NCBI GenBank assembly: GCA_020632655.1
Contig: JACKFD010000003.1
Coordinates: 62,001 to 126,000, forward strand
Length of the DNA: 64,000 bases
Origin: Spirochaetaceae bacterium
GTDB taxonomy: Bacteria > Myxococcota_A > UBA9160 > UBA4427
Direction: 5' to 3'
Positions within the stretch are counted from its first letter, which is position 1. Every line of letters begins with the position of its first letter. Positions 43,305 through 53,600 of the stretch are shown piece after piece. A program made the position numbers and the translations under genes. A model generated the notes under the pieces. That model did no database searches, was not told the DNA's origin, and worked only from the letters and a program-made list of their open reading frames with translations.

Positions 43305-45240
43305 CGCGGCGTCGCCGGCGAACGAGGGCGTGGAAGAGGAGGCGCTCGGGAAGGCCTACGACCTGCGCCTGCTCGCGCGGCTCTGGCCCTACGTGCGGCC
43401 CTATCGACGGGAGGTTGCACTCACGCTCCTCCTCTTCGTCCCGATCTTCCTGCTGGAGGCCGCGCCGGCCTGGATCGTGAAATCGGGCATCGATCGGGTC
43501 GTGGCCGAGGTCGGCGCGGCGTCCGTCGCGGTGGGGGAGCGCGCCGGGGGGGCGTCGCCGCTCTCCGGGTTCGGGCGCTTCGTCGAGTCGATCTTCTCCT
43601 TCGTCGACGAGCCGCCGACGGGCTGGTCGATCGGGGGCTGGCTGGCGCTGGTCTATGTGATCGTGACGGTCGCGCTGGGCGTGCTGCAATACGCCTACCA
43701 GGTGCTGATGGCCGCGACCGGGCAGCGCGCGATGCGCGACCTTCGGAGGCACGTCTTCGACCATCTCGAGTCGCTCGAGATGGCCTACTTCGACCGGATC
43801 CCCGTCGGCCGACTCGTGACGAGGGCGACGAACGACGTCGAGAACGTGGCCGAGATGTTCGCGCAGGGGCTCGTCGCCCTCGTGACCGACGTGATCAAGA
43901 TGGTGGGCTACGCGCTCGTCCTCTTCCTGCTGTCCCCGAAGCTCGCGCTCTGGGCGTTCGCGATCGTGCCGGTGCTCGCCTTCGCGGCCTTCGTCTTCCG
44001 GCTCAAGGTCCGGGAGGCCTTCCGGGAGGTGCGGGTGCGGATCGCCCGGATCAACACGACGATCCAGGAGAGCGTGACCGGCATGAAGGTCGTGCAGCTC
44101 TTCGGTCGCGAGACGCGCAACATGGCCGAGTTCGACGCCATGAACGCCGACCATCGCGACTCCTGGCACAAGTCGATCCGCTACGACTCGCTCCTCTTCG
44201 CGACGATCGAGGTCGCGACCGGCGTGACGATGGCCGTGATCATCGGCGTCGGTACGGGTCTCGCCGAGGTCGGCATCATGTACGTCTTCATCGACTACAT
44301 GCAGCGCTTCTTCATGCCGCTGCGGGACCTGTCGGCGAAGTACTCCGTGATGCAGTCCGCCATGGCCGGCGCCGAGCGGATCTTCCAGGTGCTCGACACG
44401 CAGCCCCGGGTGCGTGACGCCGCCCGGCAGGCGCCCGAAGGCGATCCGGCGCTGCGCGGCTGCGTCGAGTTCGAGCACGTCTGGTTCGCCTACGGCGACA
44501 AGGTGGGGCGCGCGGACGACGAGATCGACTGGGTGCTGCGCGACGTGAGCTTCCGGGTCGCGCCCGGTGAGAAGGTCGCCTTCGTGGGGGCGACCGGAGC
44601 GGGCAAGACGACGATCATCAAGCTGCTCACGCGTCTCTACGACGTGGACCGTGGCCGCGTGCTGGTCGATGGCGTCGACGTGCGGCAGATCCCGCAGCAG
44701 GACCTGCGCCGGCGCATCGCGACCGTGCTGCAGGACGTCTTCCTCTTCAGCGGCACCCTCGCGCGCAACATCGCCCTCGGCCGCGCCGACCTCGACGAGA
44801 CGGCGATCCGCCGCGCCGCCCGCGCGGTCGAGGCCGATCGCTTCATCGAGCGCCTGCCCCGGGGCTTCGAGACCGACGTGCTCGAGCGCGGCGCGAACTT
44901 CTCGACGGGCCAGCGCCAGATCCTCAGCTTCGCCCGCGCGCTCGCGCACGGGGCCCACGTCCTCGTCCTCGACGAGGCCACCAGCGCGATCGACACCGAG
45001 ACCGAGGCTGCGATCCAGCGCGGCATCCAGGTCCTGATGGAGGGCAAGACCGCGATCGCCATCGCCCACCGCCTCTCCACGATCCGCGACGTCGACCGCA
45101 TCCACGTGCTGGCGGGCGGACGCCTCGTCGAGAGCGGCTCCCACGAGGCGCTGCTTGCCGCGGGCGGGCACTACGCGCGACTCTACCGTCTGCAATCCGA
45201 ACGGGAGCGCGAGGGCCTGGCCCACGCGCGCCCGGCCTGA
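43300..45240 (+). CDS. ABC exporter subunit 2, canonical ATPase residues
   Basis: Half-transporter of 646 residues. Walker A is GATGAGKTT (430-438), Walker B is followed by the catalytic E559 (LVLDEATSAID), and the H-loop is H590 (IAHRLSTI). The signature is altered to FSTGQRQ (534-540). In the heterodimer this weak signature faces the degenerate Walker site of subunit 1, while subunit 1's LSGGQ faces this intact site, giving one catalytic and one structural site. A loop of about 45 residues between the first two helices is longer than usual. ATG 43300 overlaps the micro-cistron. Confidence 0.88.
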   Translation: MSAASPANEGVEEEALGKAYDLRLLARLWPYVRPYRREVALTLLLFVPIFLLEAAPAWIVKSGIDRVVAEVGAASVAVGERAGGASPLSGFGRFVESIFSFVDEPPTGWSIGGWLALVYVIVTVALGVLQYAYQVLMAATGQRAMRDLRRHVFDHLESLEMAYFDRIPVGRLVTRATNDVENVAEMFAQGLVALVTDVIKMVGYALVLFLLSPKLALWAFAIVPVLAFAAFVFRLKVREAFREVRVRIARINTTIQESVTGMKVVQLFGRETRNMAEFDAMNADHRDSWHKSIRYDSLLFATIEVATGVTMAVIIGVGTGLAEVGIMYVFIDYMQRFFMPLRDLSAKYSVMQSAMAGAERIFQVLDTQPRVRDAARQAPEGDPALRGCVEFEHVWFAYGDKVGRADDEIDWVLRDVSFRVAPGEKVAFVGATGAGKTTIIKLLTRLYDVDRGRVLVDGVDVRQIPQQDLRRRIATVLQDVFLFSGTLARNIALGRADLDETAIRRAARAVEADRFIERLPRGFETDVLERGANFSTGQRQILSFARALAHGAHVLVLDEATSAIDTETEAAIQRGIQVLMEGKTAIAIAHRLSTIRDVDRIHVLAGGRLVESGSHEALLAAGGHYARLYRLQSEREREGLAHARPA

Positions 45241-45252
45241 GCAGGAGCCCGC

Positions 45253-46098
45253 GTGCCCCAGCCCGAAGACCGCATCCAGTGGATGATCAAGAAGCTGCTG
45301 CCCAAGCGCATCAAGAAGCGGGTCATGCATGCCTGGAAGTTCGCGACGGCGCGCTACGTGGTCGTCTCGTATCCGAAGAGCGGACGGACCTGGCTGCGCG
45401 CGACCTTGACCTTCTACTTCGCCGAGCGCTACGGGCTCACGGACCCGCCGCTGCTCGAGTACGCGAACCTGCACTACCTCGACCGGCGCATCCCGAAGCT
45501 CTACTTCACCCACGACGACGATCCGAACGCGCGCCCCGAGGCCCTCGGTCGCGACAAGTCGCGCTACCGCCGCAAGCACGTGCTCTACCTGGCGCGGGAT
45601 CCGCGGGACGTGACGGTCTCGATGTACTTCCACCGCAAGAAGCGCGACCTCGACCTCGACGTGCCGATCTTCGAGTTCGCCAATGGACCCGATGGCGGGC
45701 TCCGGACGACGATCGAGTTCATGAACGTCTGGGCCGAGGCCCTCGAGTCGATCCCCGCGTCCCTCGTGATCAGCTACGAGGCGATGCACGCGGAGCCGGA
45801 GGAGACCCTGGCCTCGGCACTCCGCTTCCTGGGCGAGACGCCCGACCCGGAGTCGATCCGGAAGGCCCTCGAGCGCTCGCGCTTCGACCGACTGCAGGCG
45901 ATGGAGAAGAAGGGCGAGTTCGAGAGCGGACGCCTCACGCCCGCCGACGCGACCGACAAGGACTCCTTCAAGGTGCGGCGGGGCAAGGTCGGCGGGTATG
46001 CGGACTACTTCGACGAGGCCCAGAGGGCCGTTCTCGACGAGGTGGTGGAAAAGCGGTTGTCGAGCTTCTATTCACCCTTGCTCGCGCGCCTGCGCTGA
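45253..46098 (+). CDS. PAPS-dependent sulfotransferase
   Basis: Cytosolic-type sulfotransferase (281 residues) using PAPS as donor. The 5'-phosphosulfate loop is VVSYPKSGRTWLRATL and the 3'-phosphate motif ARDPRDVTVSMYFHRK. The usual RKGxxGDWK tail is only loosely matched by VRRGKVGGYADYF. GTG 45253 is 12 bases after the exporter stop, so it probably belongs to the same unit. A sulfated lipid or glycan exported by the ABC pair is an attractive guess, but the acceptor cannot be read from sequence. Confidence 0.87.
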   Translation: MPQPEDRIQWMIKKLLPKRIKKRVMHAWKFATARYVVVSYPKSGRTWLRATLTFYFAERYGLTDPPLLEYANLHYLDRRIPKLYFTHDDDPNARPEALGRDKSRYRRKHVLYLARDPRDVTVSMYFHRKKRDLDLDVPIFEFANGPDGGLRTTIEFMNVWAEALESIPASLVISYEAMHAEPEETLASALRFLGETPDPESIRKALERSRFDRLQAMEKKGEFESGRLTPADATDKDSFKVRRGKVGGYADYFDEAQRAVLDEVVEKRLSSFYSPLLARLR

Positions 46099-46167
46099 CG
46101 CGGCGCGCACCCGACCCCCCAACGCGAGCCGGCCCCCGGGCCCGGGCTCCCCAGGAGACGACGAGCC

Positions 46168-47700
46168 ATGGCGCTTTTCCAGGCCATCCCCTCCGACGGC
46201 GGCCATCGCCGCTACGACGTGAAGAGCCCCGTCACCCTCGAGTCGATCGGGCAATTCGACTGCGCGACGGACGTCGAGGTCCGCTCCGCCGTCGAGCGCG
46301 CCCGCAAGGCCCAGCGGGAGTGGGCGACCCGCTCCTTCGAGCAGCGCGCCGAGGTGCTCTGGCGTCTCGTCGACGCGATCGTCGAGCGCCAGGACGACAT
46401 CGTCGACCTCGTCATGAAGGAGACCGGCAAGACGCGCATGGAGGCGATCAGCATGGAGGTGATGGCGCCTTGCATGCAGATCTCGCACTACGCGAAGCGC
46501 GGCGGCAAATACCTCGCAACCGTGCACAAGCGGCCCTCGGGCATCCTGCGCTTCTCGAAGAAGATCAGCCTCGTCTACCAGCCGCTCGGCGTCGTGGGGC
46601 TGATCACGCCCTGGAACGGACCCGTCGCCCTCGCGGCGAACCCGCTCGCGCAGGCGCTGATGGCCGGCAACGCGGTCGTCCACAAGCCGTCGGAGGTGAC
46701 GCCCTTCTCGGCGGTGCTGCTGAAGGAGCTGACGGTTGCCGCCGGATTCCCGACGGACCTCTACCAGGTCGTGCAGGGCGATGGCCAGACCGGCGCGGCC
46801 CTGATCGAGGCCGGCGTCGACAAGGTCTCCTTCACGGGCAGCGTCGCGACGGGGCGGAAGGTCGGCGAGGCCTGCGGCCGCAACCTGATTCCCGTGACCC
46901 TCGAGCTCGGCGGGAAGGACGCGATGATCGTGTGCCGGGACGCGGATCTCGATCGGGCCGCGGAGGGTGCCGTGCGCGGCTCCTGCTTCAATACGGGGCA
47001 TTACTGCTGCGGGACGGAGCGCATCTACGTGCCCGAGGCGATCTACGAGCCCTTCGTCGCCAAGGTGGTCGAGCAGGCGAAGCAGCTCAAGCAGGTCGAG
47101 TCCGGGGACGGCGACGTCGGCGCGGTCTTCTGGGACAAGCAGATGGACATCATCGAGGCGCACATGGCCGACGCGAAGGCCAAGGGGGCGCGGGTGCTCG
47201 TCGGCGGCGAACGCAATCGGGGCCTGTCGGGCTACTTCTACCCGGCGACGGTCGTCGTCGACGTCGACCACGACATGGACCTGATGCGGCGGGAGACCTT
47301 CGGCCCGATCGTCGCGATCCAGAAGGTGCGCGACGAGGAGGAGGCGCTCGAGCTCGCGAACGACTCGGACTACGGCCTCTCGGGCAACGTCTGGACGCAG
47401 GACCTGCGCAAGGGCGAGGCGATCGCGGCGCGGATGGTGACCGGCAGCGTGAGCGTCAACGACATCGCCGTGACCTACGGCATCCCCGAGGCGCCCTTCG
47501 GCGGCGTCAAGGAGAGCGGCGTGGGCATGGTGAACGGCGAGATCGGCATCCGCGGCTACTGCCACGTCCACCCGATCATCGTCGACACGACGAAGAAGGC
47601 GCAGGGCGGGTACCCCTATACCCGCGAGGGGGCCGATGGCCTGCAGAAGATGGTCCGGACCGTCTTCGGCAATCGATTGTTGCGCAAGCTCTTCGTCTGA
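46168..47700 (+). CDS. NAD(P)-dependent aldehyde dehydrogenase
   Basis: A 510-residue aldehyde dehydrogenase. The coenzyme region shows ITPWNGPVALAANPLAQAL and FTGSVATGRKVGEACG. The general base is in ELGGKDAMIV and the nucleophilic Cys in FNTGHYCCGTERIYV, a less common form of the active-site motif. The C-terminal ETFGPIVAIQKV and PFGGVKESG are intact. AGGAG precedes ATG 46168 at ten bases. Substrate is unclear; the C-terminal tail of about 30 residues may aid oligomerisation. A strong hairpin follows the stop. Confidence 0.88.
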   Translation: MALFQAIPSDGGHRRYDVKSPVTLESIGQFDCATDVEVRSAVERARKAQREWATRSFEQRAEVLWRLVDAIVERQDDIVDLVMKETGKTRMEAISMEVMAPCMQISHYAKRGGKYLATVHKRPSGILRFSKKISLVYQPLGVVGLITPWNGPVALAANPLAQALMAGNAVVHKPSEVTPFSAVLLKELTVAAGFPTDLYQVVQGDGQTGAALIEAGVDKVSFTGSVATGRKVGEACGRNLIPVTLELGGKDAMIVCRDADLDRAAEGAVRGSCFNTGHYCCGTERIYVPEAIYEPFVAKVVEQAKQLKQVESGDGDVGAVFWDKQMDIIEAHMADAKAKGARVLVGGERNRGLSGYFYPATVVVDVDHDMDLMRRETFGPIVAIQKVRDEEEALELANDSDYGLSGNVWTQDLRKGEAIAARMVTGSVSVNDIAVTYGIPEAPFGGVKESGVGMVNGEIGIRGYCHVHPIIVDTTKKAQGGYPYTREGADGLQKMVRTVFGNRLLRKLFV

Positions 47701-47708
47701 ATCCCGGC

Positions 47709-47742
47709 GCGCCCCGACCGCGCATGCCGCCGGTCGGGGCGC
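47709..47742 (+). terminator. Strong GC hairpin after the aldehyde dehydrogenase
   Basis: A perfect 12-bp stem (47709-47720 with 47731-47742; arm GCGCCCCGACCG) encloses a ten-base loop, eight bases after the stop codon at 47700. No T-tract follows, so it would be a hairpin-only or Rho-assisted terminator. It marks the end of the exporter unit and the start of the pilin cluster. Confidence 0.65.
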
Positions 47743-47932
47743 CGCTCGGCCCCGCGTCCGACCGCGGCGCCCCGGGTGCTTCCCGCAGCCCGCCCGACAC
47801 GCCCCCGTGCTGCCCCTCGCCTGCCTGCGGGCCGCTGCCGGGGCGCCGATCCGGCCCCTCGGCCGTCTCAAGTTCCTCGCCCATGCGCCGATGTCTCTCG
47901 GGAATTCCCATCAGGGGCGGGCGCTCGATCCC

Positions 47933-48607
47933 ATGCGGCGAGAATCTCGATCAGCCGGAATGACCTTGCTCGAGGTGGCCGTGGCAACGGTCATCATCGG
48001 CATCCTGTTGGCGGTCGGCTTCTCGAATCTACGGGGCTGGCAGGAGAACGAGCGGGCGACTGCGGCGGTCCGTCAGCTGGCGGATCTCTATCGCTTCGCG
48101 CAGCTCGAGGCGGTGCGGACGGGTCGCGTACACCTGGTCTTCCTGAACGTGAACGGCACGGGCGACGTGCTGGGCAACCCGCTCGAGGACAACAACGGCG
48201 ACTGGGTGCCCGCGCTGGTCCTCGACGACGGCACCCCGGGTAGCGCCGGGCAGAACTGCGAGATCGACGCTGGGGAGCCGACGAGCGTACTGCCCCGCAC
48301 GGATGGTCTCGCCTGGGGCGTGACGAACGCGGGTACGAACAAGGCGCCGGGTGATGCGACGGCGATCGCCGTGTCGAGCTCGTCGACCTTCGCGACGCCG
48401 GCGGGGGCCGCGGCGACCTGGGTGGCCTTCATGCCGGATGGTCGTCCGCTCGGCTTCGACGCCGCGTGCTCGATGGGCCAGCTCGGCAGCGGGAATGGCG
48501 CGGCCTACGTCACGAACGGCGAGCGCGACTACGCGGTCGTGCTCAACCCGCTCGGCGGGGTTCGCGTGCACGTCTGGGATCGGCAGGCAGGCGCATGGCA
48601 GGGCTAG
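47933..48607 (+). CDS. fimT: GspH/FimT-type minor pilin
   Basis: Type IV pilin-like protein of 224 residues. Leader MRRESRSAG ends with the Gly before the prepilin cleavage site, followed by MTLLEVAVATVIIGILLAVG with Glu at +5. The globular domain resembles FimT/GspH/FimU, including the family's QLADLYRFAQLEAVRTG helix. ATG 47933 gives the best short leader; ATG 47891 in frame would add 14 residues. It opens a cluster of four minor pilins and PilY1. Confidence 0.87.
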   Translation: MRRESRSAGMTLLEVAVATVIIGILLAVGFSNLRGWQENERATAAVRQLADLYRFAQLEAVRTGRVHLVFLNVNGTGDVLGNPLEDNNGDWVPALVLDDGTPGSAGQNCEIDAGEPTSVLPRTDGLAWGVTNAGTNKAPGDATAIAVSSSSTFATPAGAAATWVAFMPDGRPLGFDAACSMGQLGSGNGAAYVTNGERDYAVVLNPLGGVRVHVWDRQAGAWQG

Positions 48608-49095
48608 GCCGGAGCTCGCAGCCGGGTCGCTTCGGGCGGCTCGGCCGGATCACGCGCGTGGCCCGGCGACCTTCTGCCGCCCGGCGTGGCGCGGCGGGCT
48701 TCTCGCTCGTCGAGGTGATGGTCGCCTTTACGATCCTCGGCATCGGGCTGCTCGCGGTGGCCGGGGCGCAGATCCGCTCGATTCGCGGCACGAGCTCGGG
48801 GCGGCATCTCTCGCAGAGCGCCCTGATCGCGCAGACCCAGCTCGAGCAGCTCGTGCGATCCAGCTGGGCGGACCTCGCCCCCGTCGCCTGGACCGCGCCC
48901 GTGCAGGTCAACAGCGTGATCGAAGACGGCGGCGGTGGCGACACGGAGCAGGTCTACAACGTGTCCTGGCAGATCCAGGATGCGCTTGCCGGAGAGACGC
49001 GAGCGATCGACGTCCGGGTGACGTGGACCGAGGCGGACGGGCGCGCCCGCACCGTGGCGACGTCCACGATCCGTTTCAATCGGGAGAACCTGTGA
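48595..49095 (+). CDS. pilV: Minor pilin PilV
   Basis: A pilin-like protein with cleavage site AAG/FSLVEVMVAFTILGIG (Glu +5) and a PilV-type domain. ATG 48595 overlaps fimT by 13 bases and yields 166 residues with a long basic leader of about 35 residues. GTG 48658 would give a conventional 14-residue leader. In P. aeruginosa PilV is part of the priming complex with PilW, PilX and FimU. The stop overlaps pilW (TGATG). Confidence 0.85.
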   Translation: MAGLGRSSQPGRFGRLGRITRVARRPSAARRGAAGFSLVEVMVAFTILGIGLLAVAGAQIRSIRGTSSGRHLSQSALIAQTQLEQLVRSSWADLAPVAWTAPVQVNSVIEDGGGGDTEQVYNVSWQIQDALAGETRAIDVRVTWTEADGRARTVATSTIRFNRENL

Positions 49096-50102
49096 TGGAT
49101 GCCCGTCAGCAGGGCTTCTCCCTGGCCGAGTTGATGGTGGTCGTGGTGCTGCTCGGGGTGCTCGTCGCCGGGGTGATGAGCAGCTTCACCACGCAGAAGA
49201 AGAGCGTGTCCGTGAACTCGCAGATCGTCGATGCCCAGCAGAGCGCCCGGTTGCTCGGAGACCTCCTCGAGGAGGACATCCGACATGCCGGTCTGCTCGT
49301 GCCCGAGTCGGCGGCGCTCTGCGGCGTCGACAACACCAACGCCCCGGACGTGCTCTTCGTGAGCGACGCCGCGGCGATCCGACCCGACGACGAGATCAAC
49401 ACCAGCCTCGGCGCCCGCATCGGCGGCGGCTCCGGCCTGGTCGGCGGCAACAACGTCCAGAGCGGCGTGTTCACGGTCGACTCGCTGGTCCTCGAGCAGG
49501 CGACCCCCGATCCCGCCTACGACACGGATGCCGACGGCACCGCCGACAGCGACTTCCGGGTCGGTGCGGGCGTGATCGTCACGGACGCCGGCAACCCCAC
49601 GCGCGGGTCCGCCTGCGGCACGATCACGGCCGTGAACCTCGCGGGCCCCTCGGTCACGGTCACGCTCGACAGCGGCGCCCTCGGCGCGTTGCCCGGCTCG
49701 CCGGACCCGGTCGACATGGTCCTCGTGCCGGCGCACGTCTACCGCATCACCGGCGCCATGCAGCTCCAGCGCAACGGCACGACGATCGCCGCCGACGTCG
49801 AGGATCTGCAGGTCGCCGTCTTCGTGGACCTCGACGGCGATCGCACGATCGACGTCGGCGAGTATCGCGGCGACGGGGTCGGGGCCGACTTCGACCCGTC
49901 CGGAACGGACATGTCGCTCGCGCGCGAGGTGCGCACCAACCTCGTCGTGCGGACCCGCCTCGACGATCCCGACAATCCGAATGGCCGCTTCCAGGATGCC
50001 GAGAACCGCGCCGGTCCCGCCGGTGCGGATGGCTTCCGGCGACGGACCTACTCGTCGACCGTGATGTTGCGCAACGTCGGCGGAAGGGTGTCGACCGTAT
50101 GA
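49095..50102 (+). CDS. pilW: Minor pilin PilW
   Basis: 335 residues with leader MDARQQG and FSLAELMVVVVLLGVLVAGV after it (Glu +5). The larger globular domain contains the PilW-type stretch ARLLGDLLEEDIRHAGLLVP and a long, Asp/Gly-rich beta region with calcium-like loops (DTDADGTADSDF). Start and stop overlap the neighbours, ending in ATGA with pilX. Confidence 0.87.
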   Translation: MDARQQGFSLAELMVVVVLLGVLVAGVMSSFTTQKKSVSVNSQIVDAQQSARLLGDLLEEDIRHAGLLVPESAALCGVDNTNAPDVLFVSDAAAIRPDDEINTSLGARIGGGSGLVGGNNVQSGVFTVDSLVLEQATPDPAYDTDADGTADSDFRVGAGVIVTDAGNPTRGSACGTITAVNLAGPSVTVTLDSGALGALPGSPDPVDMVLVPAHVYRITGAMQLQRNGTTIAADVEDLQVAVFVDLDGDRTIDVGEYRGDGVGADFDPSGTDMSLAREVRTNLVVRTRLDDPDNPNGRFQDAENRAGPAGADGFRRRTYSSTVMLRNVGGRVSTV

Positions 50103-50605
50103 CGTTTCGGAGCGCAAGCCGGACGGTCCCGATGCCGCACTCGGTCCGGGCGAAGCGATCGCAGGCCGGTGTCGCGCTGATCGCGGCGATGATGATCCTC
50201 GCGCTCGTGGCGACACTCGCGATCGCGGCGATGGAGACGACGACCCGGGACCAGCAGGTTGCCGGCGTCCAGATGCGCGGGCGGGTCGCCTTCCAGGCGG
50301 CGGAGGCGGGGCTCGCCACGGCGCTCGCGAGTCTCGATGGAAACACGACGCCGACGCTCGTGGCCGCCGACATCGGTGTGGTCGGCGACTATCCGCAGGG
50401 CCAGCCCCGGTACCAGCTCGATCCGGCCGCGGCGACGCCGGTCGAGAATCTCGGCGCCATTCCGGCGCCGGGCATGAGCCTGAACATCAACGGCAGCGGG
50501 CCGACTTTCCAGCTTCGGATGTGGCGCATTCACGTGGAGGGGAGTGAACCGCGCGGGATGACCTCACGCGTGGAGGCGGCTGCGGCCGCGCTCTGGGGGA
50601 ACTGA
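50099..50605 (+). CDS. pilX: Minor pilin PilX
   Basis: 168 residues with the PilX N-terminal pattern QAGVALIAAMMILALVATLA followed by an AAEAG motif. The normal Glu +5 is lacking, as is typical for PilX/GspK-like proteins that cap the initiation complex. ATG 50099 overlaps pilW as ATGA. The leader up to the hydrophobic start is about 23 residues and basic. Confidence 0.85.
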   Translation: MTFRSASRTVPMPHSVRAKRSQAGVALIAAMMILALVATLAIAAMETTTRDQQVAGVQMRGRVAFQAAEAGLATALASLDGNTTPTLVAADIGVVGDYPQGQPRYQLDPAAATPVENLGAIPAPGMSLNINGSGPTFQLRMWRIHVEGSEPRGMTSRVEAAAAALWGN

Positions 50606-50607
50606 CC

Positions 50608-53600
50608 GTGTCCAATCGAAGAATGCGAGAACGACGTAGCCTCGATCCGGCTCGCCGGGCGGTCGCCTGGCTCGTCGCCCTGGCCGCCGTGGTCGGAGCC
50701 GGCCAGGCCGGGGCGCAGACCGAGGACGACATCTTCCTCTTCACGTCTTCGGTCGCCCCGAACGTGCTCTTCCAGCTGGACAACTCGGGCTCGATGGACG
50801 AGATCGTCTGGCATCCCGCCTTCGATCCGGCGGGTGCGTACGACTGCAACGTCTTCTCGGCCGCGACGACCTATGTCCTCGGCAGCTCGGCGAACTTCAC
50901 GTTCTGCGGACGCACCCGGCGCCTCTATCACGACTCGGCCTCCACCGGCGGCACGCGCTACACGGGCGCCTATCTGAACTGGTACTTCAGCTCCGCCAAC
51001 ACGCACCAGACCGAGATCAACAATTCCACGAACGGTACGATCCTCTGTCCCGTGAGCGGTACGACCACGTATCCGAAGTACCAGATCAATCGTCTCACGG
51101 CGGCGAAGCGCGTCGTGCTCGACACGATGTGCGAAGTCCTCGCGACCAAGAACATCCGCTTCGGACTGTCCATCTTCCGTGAGGCGCGGGATGCCTCCTG
51201 GGTCGATCCGAACGGTGGCTTCGTTCAGGTCGGGATCGACGATGACTCCTCTACGCATCGAACCGCGCTCGAGGCGGCCGTCATGGCGACGGGCGCCGAT
51301 AGCTGGACGCCCCTCGCCGAGACGCTCTTCCAGAACTACACGTACTTCATGAGTCGAACGACGGCCGATCTCCCGTCAGGTGCGACTTCCGGCACCTTCC
51401 CGAAGTACAGCTACCGGACGACGACTACGAATGGCGGTGGCGAGTACACGACGACTTCTTCGCTCGTTCCGGGCAGTCCAATCGACTACACGTGCCAGAA
51501 GAACTTCGTCATCATCATTACCGACGGCTTCTCGACTCGCGACGACTTCGACTCCGATCCGACCAGCACCGCACAGGGCTTCTCGAATTTCGGAAATCTG
51601 ATCGGTGACTACAACAACGACGGTGAGGTCGAGCTGCCCGGCGGGAGTGAGTCGTCGCTCTACCTCGACGACGTCGCCAAATACATGCACGAGACGGATT
51701 GCCGGCCCGACATGGACGGTGATCAGACGCTCGACGTCTATACGATCGGCTTCACGACGGATGCGACCGCGAACGCCCTGCTCGAGAAGGCTGCGCTCGA
51801 GGGGAACGGTCTCTTCTTCACGAGCAACAACGCGGAGGAGCTTCGCGCTCGACTCATCTCGGCGATCACGGACATCATCGAGAAGGCGCAGTCCTTCACC
51901 GCGGCGACCGTGCCCTCCACGCGAACCACATCGGGCGGAAGCTTCTATTCCAGCTACTTCCTGCCCTCCGCGAAGTCGGCCTTCTGGGAAGGTCATCTGC
52001 GAGCCTTTCGAATCGATGCCGTCGGCGACGTCTACGGACAGTCGAACGTCTGCGCCTATCTCGATCCGGATCCGGGCGAGTGCAATAGCGGTCCGCAGAA
52101 CCCGGCGGTCGTACCCTTCTGGGATGCGGGTGAGCAGATTCCCGCGACGGCTTCGCGCAAGCTCCTGACGTCCAAGCTCGTCACGGGCGTGCCAACGCGC
52201 GTGGCCTTCGATACGAACCTGACGGCCGCGGACCTGGCGCTGCAGACGTTCGCGTCGCCCCCGGCCGTGGCCCCCAATCCGGTCTACCCCGGTACGTTCT
52301 CGTTGAACGAAGAGGGTCTCGCGGACGAGATCGTTCAATACGTTCGAGGTTGCGCCTTCGGCACGGGGACTTCCGGTGCGAACGTGCAGGCGACGCGGGC
52401 CTGTGTGGATCGCGTCTGGAGGCTGGGAGACGTCTTCCATTCCGGTCCCGCCGTGGTCAGTGCCCCGCGTGCCACGCTCTCCGAGCCCTCCTACGAGGCC
52501 TTCAAGACGGCCTGGGCGAACCGGCTCCGAGTGATCTACGCCGGTGCGAACGACGGATTCGTCCACGCGTTCCATGCCGGCGCCCTGGATACCCTGGTCA
52601 CGCCGCCCCAGTATCAGGCGGGCACGGGCGCGGAGCTCTTCGGGTTCATGCCGTGGGAGGTGCGACGGAGCATCAAGAACCTCCCGATCGACGACCCGAC
52701 GGCTCGGACGTACTACGTGGACGGCTCGCCTCAGGTCGTCGATGTCTGGATGCGCAATGGCGCAACGGACACGACCAAGTCCTCGGCCGAGTGGAAGAGC
52801 GTTCTGATCGGCGGTCTTCGTCAGGGCGGTCGGGCCTACTACGCGCTCGACGTGACGGATCCCTCGGCTGCTGGGTATCCCGGGTACCTCTGGGAGTTCC
52901 CGAACGAGGCGGATCCCGACAACATCGCGGTCTCCACCTCGATCCTCCCCTACCTGGGGCAGGGCTTCTCGAAGCCGATCATCACCCGGGTGAAGGTCAA
53001 GATCGACGCGGACGACAACTCGGGGGCAGGCTACGAACGATGGGTGGCGATCGTGACGGGCGGATACGACCCGACGAGCGACCCGAATGACGCGGCCTAT
53101 GTCGCCGGAGCGATCGCGGGCCGAGCGATCCTGATGATCGACATCGCGAGCGGCGAGCTCCTGGCGATGAAGCGCTACGACGCGGGCGCCTCGGACGCCC
53201 AGACGGACATGGACTACGCGATCGCGAGCACGCCCGGCGTCCTCGACCTGAACTACGATGGATTCGCCGACCTCGTGTACGTGGGCGATCTGGGCGGGCA
53301 GGTCTTCAAGTGGGTGATTCGAGACATCGGTGAAGATCGGGTGAACGACAGCTCTTCGGCGGGCGACTACAGCCAGCCGAACTGGCCGCTCAAGGTCTTC
53401 TTCCGCGCTCCGGTGGAGAACGTCAGCGGAACGGATCGGTACAAGAGCTTCTTCTTTCCGCCTCAGGCCGTCTATCTCGGCCGACTCCTCTACCTGACCT
53501 TCGGAAGCGGAGAGCGGATGGACGTTGGCTATTTCGGTGATGCGGTCGCCGACGAGAACAACCGGTTCTACTCCATGACGGATCGCGATCCCTACGAGCT

